NCBI RefSeq assembly: GCF_013375555.1
Contig: NZ_JABXWB010000001.1
Coordinates: 682,001-746,000, forward strand
Direction: 5' to 3'
DNA length: 64,000 nucleotides
DNA from: Sphingobium sp. EM0848
GTDB lineage: Bacteria > Pseudomonadota > Alphaproteobacteria > Sphingomonadales > Sphingomonadaceae
Shown: piece by piece, positions 16,545 to 24,682 of the stretch
Position numbering within the stretch: the first letter of the stretch is position 1
Layout of the letters: each line of letters begins with the position of its first letter
The notes under the pieces: model-generated
The model's input: only the letters and a program-made list of their open reading frames with translations
The model's database searches: none
What the model was told of the DNA's origin: nothing
Translations under genes and position numbers: made by a program

Positions 16545-17705
16545 ATGGATTTCTCGTTAAATTCCGATCAACGGGCACTGCAGGAAATAGCAAGGCAGTT
16601 CGCGCAGCGTGAATTGCCCGCGATTGCCCGGCAGTTGGAGGAGCACAATGCCCCTCCCTCGCGCGATCTGGTGCGCCGCTTTGCCGAACTCGGTTTCCTG
16701 GGCATCAACGTTGCGCCCGAATATGGTGGACTTGGCCTCGGCAATCTCGAAGCGCTGATCGTTGTCGAGGAATTCGCGAAGGTTTCCTCGGCGATCGCGT
16801 TCCCGGTCTTCGAGTCCTGCGTCGGACCGATACGCGCCATCGAACATTTCGGGACCGAAACCCTGAAGCAGCGGATCATTCCCAGGGTTTGCAGTGGTGA
16901 AGCCATTGTCGCGGTCTCGATGTCGGAACCAGACGCTGGTAGCGCGCTCACCGATCTGCGGACTCGCGGCGAAATCACGGCCGATGCGGTTATCCTCAAC
17001 GGCAGCAAGCGATGGTGCTCCGGCGGAGGGCATGCCGATGGCTATGTGGTCTATTGTCGGCTGTCGGATGCGCCGGGCGCGAACGGGATCGGGGCTGTGT
17101 TCGTCGACAAGGATACACAGGGGATGACCTTTGGCCCCAATGAAAATCTGATGGGCTTCCGCGGCGTCCCGTCAAGCGACATCCATTTCGACAATGCCAT
17201 TGTTCCGCTCGATAATATTGTCGTTCCCGCTGGCGGGTTCAAACAGCTGATGGAGGCATTCGATCTGGAGCGCTGTGGCAATGCGACCATGGCATTGGGC
17301 CAAGCCTCCGGCGCGCTTGAGGAAATACTGACCTATGTCCAGGAACGTCGGCAGTTCGGCAAGCCTATCGTTGACTTCCAGGCCGTCCAGTTGCGCATAG
17401 CGGAAATGCAGATGCGGGTCGATGCCGCGCGCCTGCTGATCTATCGGGCGGCGTCCAACACGCAGATGGGCCTGCCTTCGATGCTTGAATCGTCGCTCGC
17501 CAAATGTTTTGCGAACGAAATCGCGCGTGAAGTCACAGGCCATGCGGTGCAGCTCATGGGCGCTTATGGCTATTCGCGCGAATTTCCAATGGAACGGCGG
17601 TTACGCGATGCGTGGGGGTGGGGCATTGCAGGCGGAGCGGTGGACATCCAGAAGGTCAATATCGCGAGCGCGCTGATTGGCCGGCGGTTCGATCAGCGGA
17701 GATGA
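16545..17705 (+). CDS. Acyl-CoA dehydrogenase (second copy)
   Basis: A 386-residue acyl-CoA dehydrogenase distinct from the one at 12595. It carries MDFSLNSDQRALQEIARQFA at the N-terminus, the flavin-loop AVSMSEPDAGSALTDLRT, and QLMGAYGYSREFPMERRLRDAW near the C-terminus. The C-terminal end (GGAVDIQKVNIASALIGRRF) differs from the usual GTSEI catalytic segment: the glutamate is replaced in the G-x-x-x-I-Q region, so the base may sit elsewhere or the enzyme may work with a partner. Two such enzymes in one operon are common for side-chain beta-oxidation. Its stop overlaps the next start as ATGA. Confidence 0.85.
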   Translation: MDFSLNSDQRALQEIARQFAQRELPAIARQLEEHNAPPSRDLVRRFAELGFLGINVAPEYGGLGLGNLEALIVVEEFAKVSSAIAFPVFESCVGPIRAIEHFGTETLKQRIIPRVCSGEAIVAVSMSEPDAGSALTDLRTRGEITADAVILNGSKRWCSGGGHADGYVVYCRLSDAPGANGIGAVFVDKDTQGMTFGPNENLMGFRGVPSSDIHFDNAIVPLDNIVVPAGGFKQLMEAFDLERCGNATMALGQASGALEEILTYVQERRQFGKPIVDFQAVQLRIAEMQMRVDAARLLIYRAASNTQMGLPSMLESSLAKCFANEIAREVTGHAVQLMGAYGYSREFPMERRLRDAWGWGIAGGAVDIQKVNIASALIGRRFDQRR

Positions 17706-18379
17706 GTGCAATGGATGTGCGTGAAGCGCTATTTGCGCGCCAATCGACCCGTGCCTTCCTCGACAAACCTGTCGCGCCCGCCTTGCTGACAAGCATTTTC
17801 GAGGCGGCCCAGCAGGCTCCGTCCAATTGCAATACCCAACCCTGGCAGACAATCATCGTGTCGGGATGTGCTCGCGATGAACTGGAGCGCGCTCTGGCCG
17901 CCCATGTGGCCAGCGGCGAATCCCCGGCGCCCGACTTCGGCCCCTCGGTACTGCCTGCCTATGCCGGGGTCCATCGCGACCGACAATATGCGGCCGCCGC
18001 CGAACTCTATACCGCGATGGACATCGAACGCGGCGACAAGCTTGCCCGGACGCGGGCATCCCTCAGGAACTGGTCGTTCTTCGGCGCGCCGCACGTCGCG
18101 CTATTCACCATGGATCGTAGCCTGGGCCTGATGGGGGCCGTTGATGTCGGCGGCTACGCCCATGGGTTGGCTTTGCTTCTGACGGTAAATGGGATCGGGA
18201 GTTGTCCGCAGGCATCGCTTGGCTATTTCCCGGCGCCGATACGCGAATATCTGGATATCCCCGATCATATGGGGATATTGTTCGGCATGTCGTTCGGATA
18301 TCCCGATCCCCATGCCCTTGCCAACCGCGTCCGCACCGGACGTGCCACGGTTCTGGATGCCGTGCGGTTTGTAGAGTAG
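17702..18379 (+). CDS. Nitroreductase-family FMN oxidoreductase
   Basis: A 225-residue nitroreductase-fold protein. RQSTRAFLDKPV is the FMN-phosphate-binding start, QQAPSNCNTQPWQTIIV the second signature, and GIGSCPQASLGYFPAPIREYLDIP with GMSFGYPD the C-terminal part. The family reduces nitro groups, enones or flavins with NAD(P)H. In this operon an enone or enoyl reduction is as likely as nitro reduction. ATG 17702 overlaps the stop of the preceding dehydrogenase gene as ATGA. An upstream in-frame ATG at 17612 lies inside that gene and is rejected. Confidence 0.83.
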   Translation: MSAMDVREALFARQSTRAFLDKPVAPALLTSIFEAAQQAPSNCNTQPWQTIIVSGCARDELERALAAHVASGESPAPDFGPSVLPAYAGVHRDRQYAAAAELYTAMDIERGDKLARTRASLRNWSFFGAPHVALFTMDRSLGLMGAVDVGGYAHGLALLLTVNGIGSCPQASLGYFPAPIREYLDIPDHMGILFGMSFGYPDPHALANRVRTGRATVLDAVRFVE

Positions 18380-18405
18380 AAAGGCCCAACAGCCGATTGT
18401 CGCCC

Positions 18406-19404
18406 ATGCGTGAGATTTCTGTTCCCATCCGCCTTGTCAGGGCCGTTTTGAAGCACTGCGGCGATTACGACCTCGACCAGCGCCAATTGCTTGTGCAGGC
18501 GGGGATTTCGCCGCGGCTTGTCGAGGAAGAGTCCGCGCGGGTTTCGATAGAGCGATTTGCCCAGCTCCAGATCGTGACCATCCTCGCCATGCAGGATGAG
18601 GGCTTGGGCTATCTCACGCGCCGTCTGCCCATCGGCACCTGGTCGATGATGTGCCACGCTACAAGGAACGGCCGCACTTTGCGGGAAGCACTCAACCGCT
18701 ATTGCCGTTTCTTCACCATGCTCGACATGGGTTTCAGGTTAACGCTGTTTGAGGAGGGAGAGGCAGCGGCGGTCCGGTTCGATCATGATGCCGGCTGGCA
18801 TGCCGATCTTTTCATCAGTGAGCGCGCGCTCTACAAATGCAGCCGTTACAGTTCCTGGCTGATCCAGGAGGACATGATTGTGACCGGCGTCGCGCTGACC
18901 GGGCCTGATCCCGGTCATGGAGATGAATATCGTTTCCTGTTCCATGGGGCGCCAATGGCTTTCAACCAGCCCTATGACGAGATACGCTTTGCCGCCAGCT
19001 ATTTGGATCGCGGCATTTCTCTCGACGATCAGACCGTGCGGCGTTTTCTTCGTGCTCCGACGCTGATGCTTCTGAGCGAAGAGTATCGCAATACGAGCTG
19101 GACGAACCGAGTACGCCGGGAATTGCGTAAGGACATGCCGCACCTGAAGGGGATGGAGGAGATCGCCGACAACCTTGCCGTTCATCCACAGACATTGCGC
19201 CGGCGGCTGGCCGACGAAGGCCAGTCGTTCAAACAGATCACCGACGACCTGCACCGGGACACCGCGCTCTATTATCTGGGCAAGCGCGGGATGAGCGTCG
19301 AGGAAGTCGCCTGGCGCGCCGGCTTTGCCGAAACCAGCACCTTCATCCGCGCCTTCAAACGCTGGACCGCGATGACGCCTTACGCCTATCGGAAGGGTTT
19401 GTAG
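18406..19404 (+). CDS. AraC-family transcriptional regulator
   Basis: A 332-residue activator-type regulator with an N-terminal ligand domain of the arabinose-binding-like type (EISVPIRLVRAVLKHCGDYD to about residue 195) and a C-terminal AraC helix-turn-helix pair: MEEIADNLAVHPQTLRRRL and MSVEEVAWRAGFAETSTFIRAFKRW, ending TPYAYRKGL. It lies inside the catabolic run, between the nitroreductase and second hydratase genes, so it probably activates this operon or its second half. ATG 18406 starts the conserved region; the longer open frame overlaps the preceding gene. Confidence 0.88.
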   Translation: MREISVPIRLVRAVLKHCGDYDLDQRQLLVQAGISPRLVEEESARVSIERFAQLQIVTILAMQDEGLGYLTRRLPIGTWSMMCHATRNGRTLREALNRYCRFFTMLDMGFRLTLFEEGEAAAVRFDHDAGWHADLFISERALYKCSRYSSWLIQEDMIVTGVALTGPDPGHGDEYRFLFHGAPMAFNQPYDEIRFAASYLDRGISLDDQTVRRFLRAPTLMLLSEEYRNTSWTNRVRRELRKDMPHLKGMEEIADNLAVHPQTLRRRLADEGQSFKQITDDLHRDTALYYLGKRGMSVEEVAWRAGFAETSTFIRAFKRWTAMTPYAYRKGL

Positions 19405-19511
19405 CAGACGCGGTATGGCAGGGTATTTGGCCCTGTTATTTCAGGTCGGTATTTTTGTCGGGCGCGAACATTGTTGGTGATGGTGCCGCGCTGCATCTTT
19501 CCCGCAACAGA

Positions 19512-19538
19512 CCAATGGCGTGGCTCTTTCGCCATTGG
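19512..19538. promoter_or_regulatory. 9-bp inverted repeat upstream of the second hydratase
   Basis: CCAATGGCG (19512-19520) and CGCCATTGG (19530-19538) form perfect arms with a 9-base spacer, 26 bases before the TTG start at 19565. It may be an operator for the adjacent AraC regulator or a leader stem-loop. The 160-base gap between the two genes suggests a promoter for the second half of the cluster. Confidence 0.45.
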
Positions 19539-19564
19539 ACGTCCATGTCGATGGGAGAGTGAAT

Positions 19565-20329
19565 TTGACCACGGAAGTTCTTACGCACTGCGAGGATGGA
19601 GTTCTCGTGGTCACAATCAACCGGCCTGATGCTCGAAATGCCGCCAACAAGGCAGTCGCGGAGGGCATTGCTGCGGCCGCGGATATGCTCGATGGCGATG
19701 ACAGCCTGCGTGTCGGCGTTCTGACGGGGGCTGGCGGCACATTCTGTTCTGGAATGGATCTCAAGGCATTCGTGGCCGGCGAACGCCCCGTCGTCGAGGG
19801 GCGCGGTTTTTGCGGGATTGTCCAGCGACCACCGCTGAAGCCGCTGATCGCCGCGGTCGAAGGCTATGCACTTGCCGGCGGCTTCGAGCTTGCCATCGCC
19901 TGCGATCTGATCGTGGCGGCCAGCAACAGCAAATTCGGGATTCCCGAGGCTAAGCGAGGCCTGGTCGCCAATGCCGGAGGCCTGCTGCGATTGCCGCGCC
20001 AAATTCCGCCCCGCATCGCCAAGGAGTTGGCGCTGACCGGCGAGTTCATGGGCGCAGACCGGGCACTTCATTATGGCCTGGTCAACGACTTGGCCGAGCC
20101 AGGCGAGGCGCTGGCCGTCGCGCTGGATCTCGCGCGCAAGATCGCTGCCAATGCGCCGCTTGCGATAGCATCGAGCAAGCGGATCATCGATCAGTCGCAG
20201 GACTGGCCGATTGAGGAAATGTTCGACCGTCAGGCGCAGATCAGCCGACCGATTTTTGACAGCGCCGATGCAATCGAAGGGGCCAAGGCCTTTGCTGAAA
20301 AACGTGCTCCGAACTGGAAAGGGATTTAA
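19565..20329 (+). CDS. Enoyl-CoA hydratase
   Basis: A 254-residue crotonase-fold hydratase. The oxyanion-hole segment is FCSGMDLKAF. GGFELAIACD and GIPEAKRGLVANAGG carry the two glutamates used by true enoyl-CoA hydratases, unlike the paralogue at 15723. TTG 19565 has GGGAGA six bases upstream and is preferred to the GTG at 19520, which falls inside the inverted repeat. The gene ends two bases before the thiolase start. Confidence 0.85.
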   Translation: MTTEVLTHCEDGVLVVTINRPDARNAANKAVAEGIAAAADMLDGDDSLRVGVLTGAGGTFCSGMDLKAFVAGERPVVEGRGFCGIVQRPPLKPLIAAVEGYALAGGFELAIACDLIVAASNSKFGIPEAKRGLVANAGGLLRLPRQIPPRIAKELALTGEFMGADRALHYGLVNDLAEPGEALAVALDLARKIAANAPLAIASSKRIIDQSQDWPIEEMFDRQAQISRPIFDSADAIEGAKAFAEKRAPNWKGI

Positions 20330-20331
20330 AA

Positions 20332-21582
20332 GTGCCGACGCAATCGCCCAATCAGGCATTGATCATCGACGCATGCCGGACGCCCCGGGGTATCGGCCGG
20401 GCAGGGAAGGGCGCGCTCTCCAGCCTGCATCCCCAGCATCTCACATCCTGCGTATTGCGCGCCATCACTGAACGGAACGGTATAGATACCGGCCATGTCG
20501 ACGACGTGATCTGGGGGACCAGTTCTCAGATCGGCGAGCAATCGGGGGATCTCGGTCGTATGGGAGCGCTCGATGCGGGTTATGACGTGCGCGCCAGCGG
20601 CGTGACCCTTAGCCGCTTTTGCGGCTCCGGCATAACGTCGGTGGCCCTTGCAGCCTCGTCCATCGCTGCGGGTCATGAGGACCTGACGATTGGAGGCGGG
20701 ACCGAGATGATGTCCAAATACGGTCCTGGCACCGCCGCCAGCGCGGTGTTCATGGACCGTGACAATCTTCGCCTGCGCGCCTTGCATCCGCAATCCAACC
20801 AGGGTGTATGCGCCGACGCGATCGCAACGCTGGAAGGGATCGGCCGGCAAGAGCTCGATGCGCTGGCGCTTCTCAGCCAGCAGCGCGCCGACATGGCGAT
20901 CCGCGAGGGGCGATTCGACCGATCGCTGGTGCCGGTCCATCATGAAGATGGGATGCTCGCGCTCGACCGGGAGGAATATCCACGCCCGTCGACCACCGCC
21001 GAGACGCTGGCGGGTCTCAAGCCCGCCTTCGAGGCGATGGCCGACGCCCCGCTGGATGCCGAAGCCACGACCTATCGCAGCTTGATCCTGCGGAAATTTC
21101 CTGGCCTGGCCATCAACCATGTACACCATGCTGGCAATTCCTCGGGCGTCGTTGACGGAGCCGCGGCGGTACTCATGGCTTCAAGAGAATATGCCGACGC
21201 GCACGGGCTGAAGCCGCGTGCCCGGATCGTGACCGCTGTCAATGTCGGGGATTCGCCCACCTTGATGCTCAACGCGCCGGTGCCTGCTGCGCGCAAGGCG
21301 CTTGCCCGGGCGAGATTGTCTCTCGAGGATATCGATCTGTTCGAGGTCAACGAAGCTTTTTCTGTCGTCACCGAGAAGTTCATCCGCGACCTCGATATCG
21401 ATCGTGAGAAGGTCAATGTGAATGGCGGCTCCATCGCCCTGGGCCACCCCATCGGCGCGACCGGGGCGATCCTTATCGGCACGTTGCTTGACGAACTCGA
21501 GCGGCGCGACAAGCAATTCGGCCTGGTTACCATGTGCGCGGCAGGGGGCATGGCACCGGCGATCATCATCGAACGTATCTAA
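20332..21582 (+). CDS. Thiolase (acetyl-CoA acyltransferase)
   Basis: A 416-residue thiolase that cleaves 3-ketoacyl-CoA with CoA. The nucleophilic cysteine is residue 97 in SRFCGSGITS. NEAFSVV, GHPIGATGA and CAAGGMAPA supply the remaining active-site loops, including the second cysteine. It starts with GTG at 20332, two bases after the preceding stop. It is the last beta-oxidation step in this cluster, which with the dehydrogenases, hydratases and SDR gives a full spiral. The dimer-type sequence suits a degradative role. Confidence 0.9.
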   Translation: MPTQSPNQALIIDACRTPRGIGRAGKGALSSLHPQHLTSCVLRAITERNGIDTGHVDDVIWGTSSQIGEQSGDLGRMGALDAGYDVRASGVTLSRFCGSGITSVALAASSIAAGHEDLTIGGGTEMMSKYGPGTAASAVFMDRDNLRLRALHPQSNQGVCADAIATLEGIGRQELDALALLSQQRADMAIREGRFDRSLVPVHHEDGMLALDREEYPRPSTTAETLAGLKPAFEAMADAPLDAEATTYRSLILRKFPGLAINHVHHAGNSSGVVDGAAAVLMASREYADAHGLKPRARIVTAVNVGDSPTLMLNAPVPAARKALARARLSLEDIDLFEVNEAFSVVTEKFIRDLDIDREKVNVNGGSIALGHPIGATGAILIGTLLDELERRDKQFGLVTMCAAGGMAPAIIIERI

Positions 21583-21600
21583 CGCTGCGGGGAAAAAGCA

Positions 21601-23022
21601 ATGGCTGACTCATCCGAATATCCGATGCTGATTGACGGCGAACTGGTTGCCGGCGCCGCGACCATGACGGTTGTCAATCCGGCAACCGGTCATCCGTTCG
21701 CCCAGGCTCCCGATGCCTCGGAGGAGCAACTGGAATGCGTCGTCGCGGCGGCGACGCGCGCCTTCCCCGCATGGTCGGCGCGGCCGATCGGCGAGCGACA
21801 GGCCCTGCTGGTGAAAGCCGCGGAGGTGATCGCCGCTCATGTCGACGAGTTGGCGGCGCTGCTCACGCGCGAACAGGGCAAGCCGCTCGCAGCCGCCATG
21901 GCGGAAATTCAGGCCTCGCTGGGCTGGTTCCATTATTTTGCCCAGATGACGCTGCCTGTTCTGGTCAGTGAAGACAGCGAGACACGACGGGTTGAAACCT
22001 GCTATGTTCCGCTCGGCGTCGTCTGCGCAATTTCGCCATGGAATTTTCCGGTGATGTTGTCCTGCTGGAAAATCGTTCCAGCGCTGCTAACGAGCAACAC
22101 CGTGGTCTTGAAACCTTCGCCGTTTACGCCGCTCACCATGCTTCGCATCGGCGCTCTGCTCAAGGACGTATTCCCGGCCGGCGTGCTCAACATCATCACC
22201 GGTGGCGACATGCTGGGCCCGAAGATGACGGCTCATCCGGGTTTTGCCAAGATATCCTTCACCGGTTCGACGGCCACCGGCAAACTCGTGATGCAAAGCG
22301 CATCGGAAACGATGAAGCGTGTCACGCTTGAACTGGGCGGCAACGATGCCGCTATCGTCATGCCCGATGTCGACCTGGATGAGGTAGCCGTCAAGATCTT
22401 CATGGGCGCATTCTACAACAGCGCGCAGGTCTGCACGGCGACCAAGCGGCTTTACATCCATGAAGCGATCTATGATGCATTGCGCGATCGCTTTGTTGCG
22501 TTGGCCGAAATCATGAAGCTCGGAGACGGCGCGGAGGAAGGCACCGTCTTCGGGCCTATCCAGAACGAACGGCAATATCGCCGCGTTATCGCATTGATCG
22601 AGGAAGCCCGGGCACAGGGATTGGCGGTCATCCAGGGGCCGGAAGGGCCGGATGGCGACGGCTATTTCGTGCCGATCACGATTATTGACAATCCGTCCGA
22701 CGATACCCGCGTCGTCACCGAAGAGGCCTTTGGTCCCGTGCTGCCGCTGCTCAAATTTGCCGACGTGGACGATGCCATTCGCCGCGCCAATGCGAGCGAG
22801 TTCGGACTGGCGGGAGCCGTCTGGTCGCGCGACGTGGACAAGGCGGTCGAAATTGCGGCCCGGCTGGAAACCGGAACCGTCTGGATCAACGAAAACCTTT
22901 ATTTGCCGCCAACCGCTCCCTTTGCCGGTCACAAGCAATCGGGCCTAGGGATCGAGAATGGGATGGATGGGCTGTTGCAGTATACAGACCCCAAGACGGT
23001 CTATATCCCCAAAACCGCATAA
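21601..23022 (+). CDS. Aldehyde dehydrogenase
   Basis: A 473-residue NAD(P)-dependent aldehyde dehydrogenase. VVCAISPWNFPVML is the cofactor-binding motif, FTGSTATGK the Rossmann turn, LELGGNDAAIV contains the general base Glu at residue 244, and AQVCTATKR has the catalytic Cys at residue 278. It converts an aldehyde to the acid, which the next gene could activate with CoA. That fits an aldehyde released by the MpaB-like oxygenase, though this link is inferred. The gene starts 18 bases after the thiolase stop. Confidence 0.9.
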   Translation: MADSSEYPMLIDGELVAGAATMTVVNPATGHPFAQAPDASEEQLECVVAAATRAFPAWSARPIGERQALLVKAAEVIAAHVDELAALLTREQGKPLAAAMAEIQASLGWFHYFAQMTLPVLVSEDSETRRVETCYVPLGVVCAISPWNFPVMLSCWKIVPALLTSNTVVLKPSPFTPLTMLRIGALLKDVFPAGVLNIITGGDMLGPKMTAHPGFAKISFTGSTATGKLVMQSASETMKRVTLELGGNDAAIVMPDVDLDEVAVKIFMGAFYNSAQVCTATKRLYIHEAIYDALRDRFVALAEIMKLGDGAEEGTVFGPIQNERQYRRVIALIEEARAQGLAVIQGPEGPDGDGYFVPITIIDNPSDDTRVVTEEAFGPVLPLLKFADVDDAIRRANASEFGLAGAVWSRDVDKAVEIAARLETGTVWINENLYLPPTAPFAGHKQSGLGIENGMDGLLQYTDPKTVYIPKTA

Positions 23023-23063
23023 CAAGACGGCGCGTGCAAATTCTGGGAGAGTGAGGAGAACAG

Positions 23064-24605
23064 ATGCAGCATCCGACACATCATGCCACAGAGACGCCGG
23101 ACAAACCGGCTTATATCCTGGCCAGGACCGGGAAGGTCGTAACCTATGGCGAACTCGACCGGCAGTCCAATCGAATCGCCCAGCTGTTCCGCAGTCTTGG
23201 ATTGGGAGCGGGCGATCATATCGCCTTGCTCCTCCCCAATGATGAGCATTTCATGCAAGTCTGCTGGGGTGCGCAGCGCTCGGGGCTTATCTACACCCCT
23301 ATCAGCACACATCTCAAGCGCGATGAAATCGCCTATATCTTGCAGAATAGCGATGCCGCCCTGCTGGTGACGAACGCCGCGTTCATGCCGCTACTCCGCG
23401 AGGTCGAGGATAGTGGAGTTGAGCTGCGTCATCGCTTTCTGGTCGACGGGAGCGACCAAGGCTTTATTTCATGGCAGGAGGCGATCGCCGCCCAGCCGGA
23501 CGGGGCGATCGCCGACGAGCAGGCTGGCGCTCGCATGGTGTACACATCAGGCACGACCGGTCAGCCCAAAGGCGTGCTGTCGGACTTCGCGCCCGACATG
23601 CCCATCGGGACCATGCCGACCAAGCTTACTGGCATGGCGAAGATATTTGGTATCGACGCGCAAACCGTGCTGCTTTCTCCGGCGCCGCTCTATCATTCCG
23701 CGCCTCTGGGGTTTGTGCATATCGTAATGCATCTGGGCGGAACGGCCGTAATCCTCGATAAATTTGATGCCGAGGCCGCGCTTCGCGCCATCCAGGACTA
23801 TCGCGTCACGCACAGCCAGTGGGTGCCGATCATGTTCCATCGGATGCTGGCGCTCGACGAGAATGAGCGGATCACATATGATCTGTCCACTCACCGAATG
23901 GCAATTCATGCCGCCGCGCCATGCCCGGTTGAACTCAAGCAGCGCATGATCGATTGGTGGGGGCCAATCCTCGCGGAATATTATGCTTCAACCGAGTCCA
24001 CAGGCTTTACTTCCATAGACTCGCCGGAATGGCTTGCCCATCCGGGTTCCGTCGGGCGGGCGAAGGGCTCGACGGTTCATATCCTCGATGACGAAGGCAG
24101 GGAGTTGCAGGCCGGGCAGATCGGTACAGTTTATTTCGAAGCCGCAAAAGCGCGTTTCGCCTATTACAAGGACCCGGAAAAGACCGCTTCGTCGTACAAT
24201 GACAAGGGTTGGGCAAGTGTCGGAGACCTCGGCTTTGTGGACGAGGAAGACTATCTCTATCTCACTGACCGCAAGAGCTTCATGATCATATCTGGAGGTG
24301 TGAACATCTACCCTCAGGAGATCGAGAACCTGCTGCTTGGGCACCCCAAAGTTGCCGATGTCGCGGTCATCGGCCTTCCCAACGAAGAATTCGGCGAAGA
24401 AGTGAAGGCGGTGGTGCAGCCTCGTAGCTGGGAAGACGCGGGCGCCGATCTCGCCGCTGAATTGACCATGTGGTGCCGTGAACGGCTTGCCAATCTCAAG
24501 GTGCCGAGGTCCTTTGATTTTGAATGTGAGCTGCCCCGGCAGGAGAATGGCAAACTTTACAAGAAAATTCTCATCGACCGTTATCTCCAAAAGGAAAGCG
24601 CCTGA
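23064..24605 (+). CDS. AMP-forming acyl-CoA ligase
   Basis: A 513-residue member of the ANL superfamily that activates a carboxylic acid as its CoA ester. The phosphate loop MVYTSGTTGQPKGV, the A5 region YYASTESTGF, the hinge DRKSFMIISGGVNIYPQEIE and the C-terminal catalytic lysine region PRQENGKLYKK are all present. GGAGAGTGAGGAG precedes ATG 23064. It ends the operon just before a transposase. A medium-length or branched acid is likely, by context only. Confidence 0.9.
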   Translation: MQHPTHHATETPDKPAYILARTGKVVTYGELDRQSNRIAQLFRSLGLGAGDHIALLLPNDEHFMQVCWGAQRSGLIYTPISTHLKRDEIAYILQNSDAALLVTNAAFMPLLREVEDSGVELRHRFLVDGSDQGFISWQEAIAAQPDGAIADEQAGARMVYTSGTTGQPKGVLSDFAPDMPIGTMPTKLTGMAKIFGIDAQTVLLSPAPLYHSAPLGFVHIVMHLGGTAVILDKFDAEAALRAIQDYRVTHSQWVPIMFHRMLALDENERITYDLSTHRMAIHAAAPCPVELKQRMIDWWGPILAEYYASTESTGFTSIDSPEWLAHPGSVGRAKGSTVHILDDEGRELQAGQIGTVYFEAAKARFAYYKDPEKTASSYNDKGWASVGDLGFVDEEDYLYLTDRKSFMIISGGVNIYPQEIENLLLGHPKVADVAVIGLPNEEFGEEVKAVVQPRSWEDAGADLAAELTMWCRERLANLKVPRSFDFECELPRQENGKLYKKILIDRYLQKESA

Positions 24606-24682
24606 TGAAGCGCGCCCAGGGTAGCGCACTTGGCAAGCATCGGGTGGCAGGTGGTGACCGTTCTCAGCTCGACTTTGTACGA

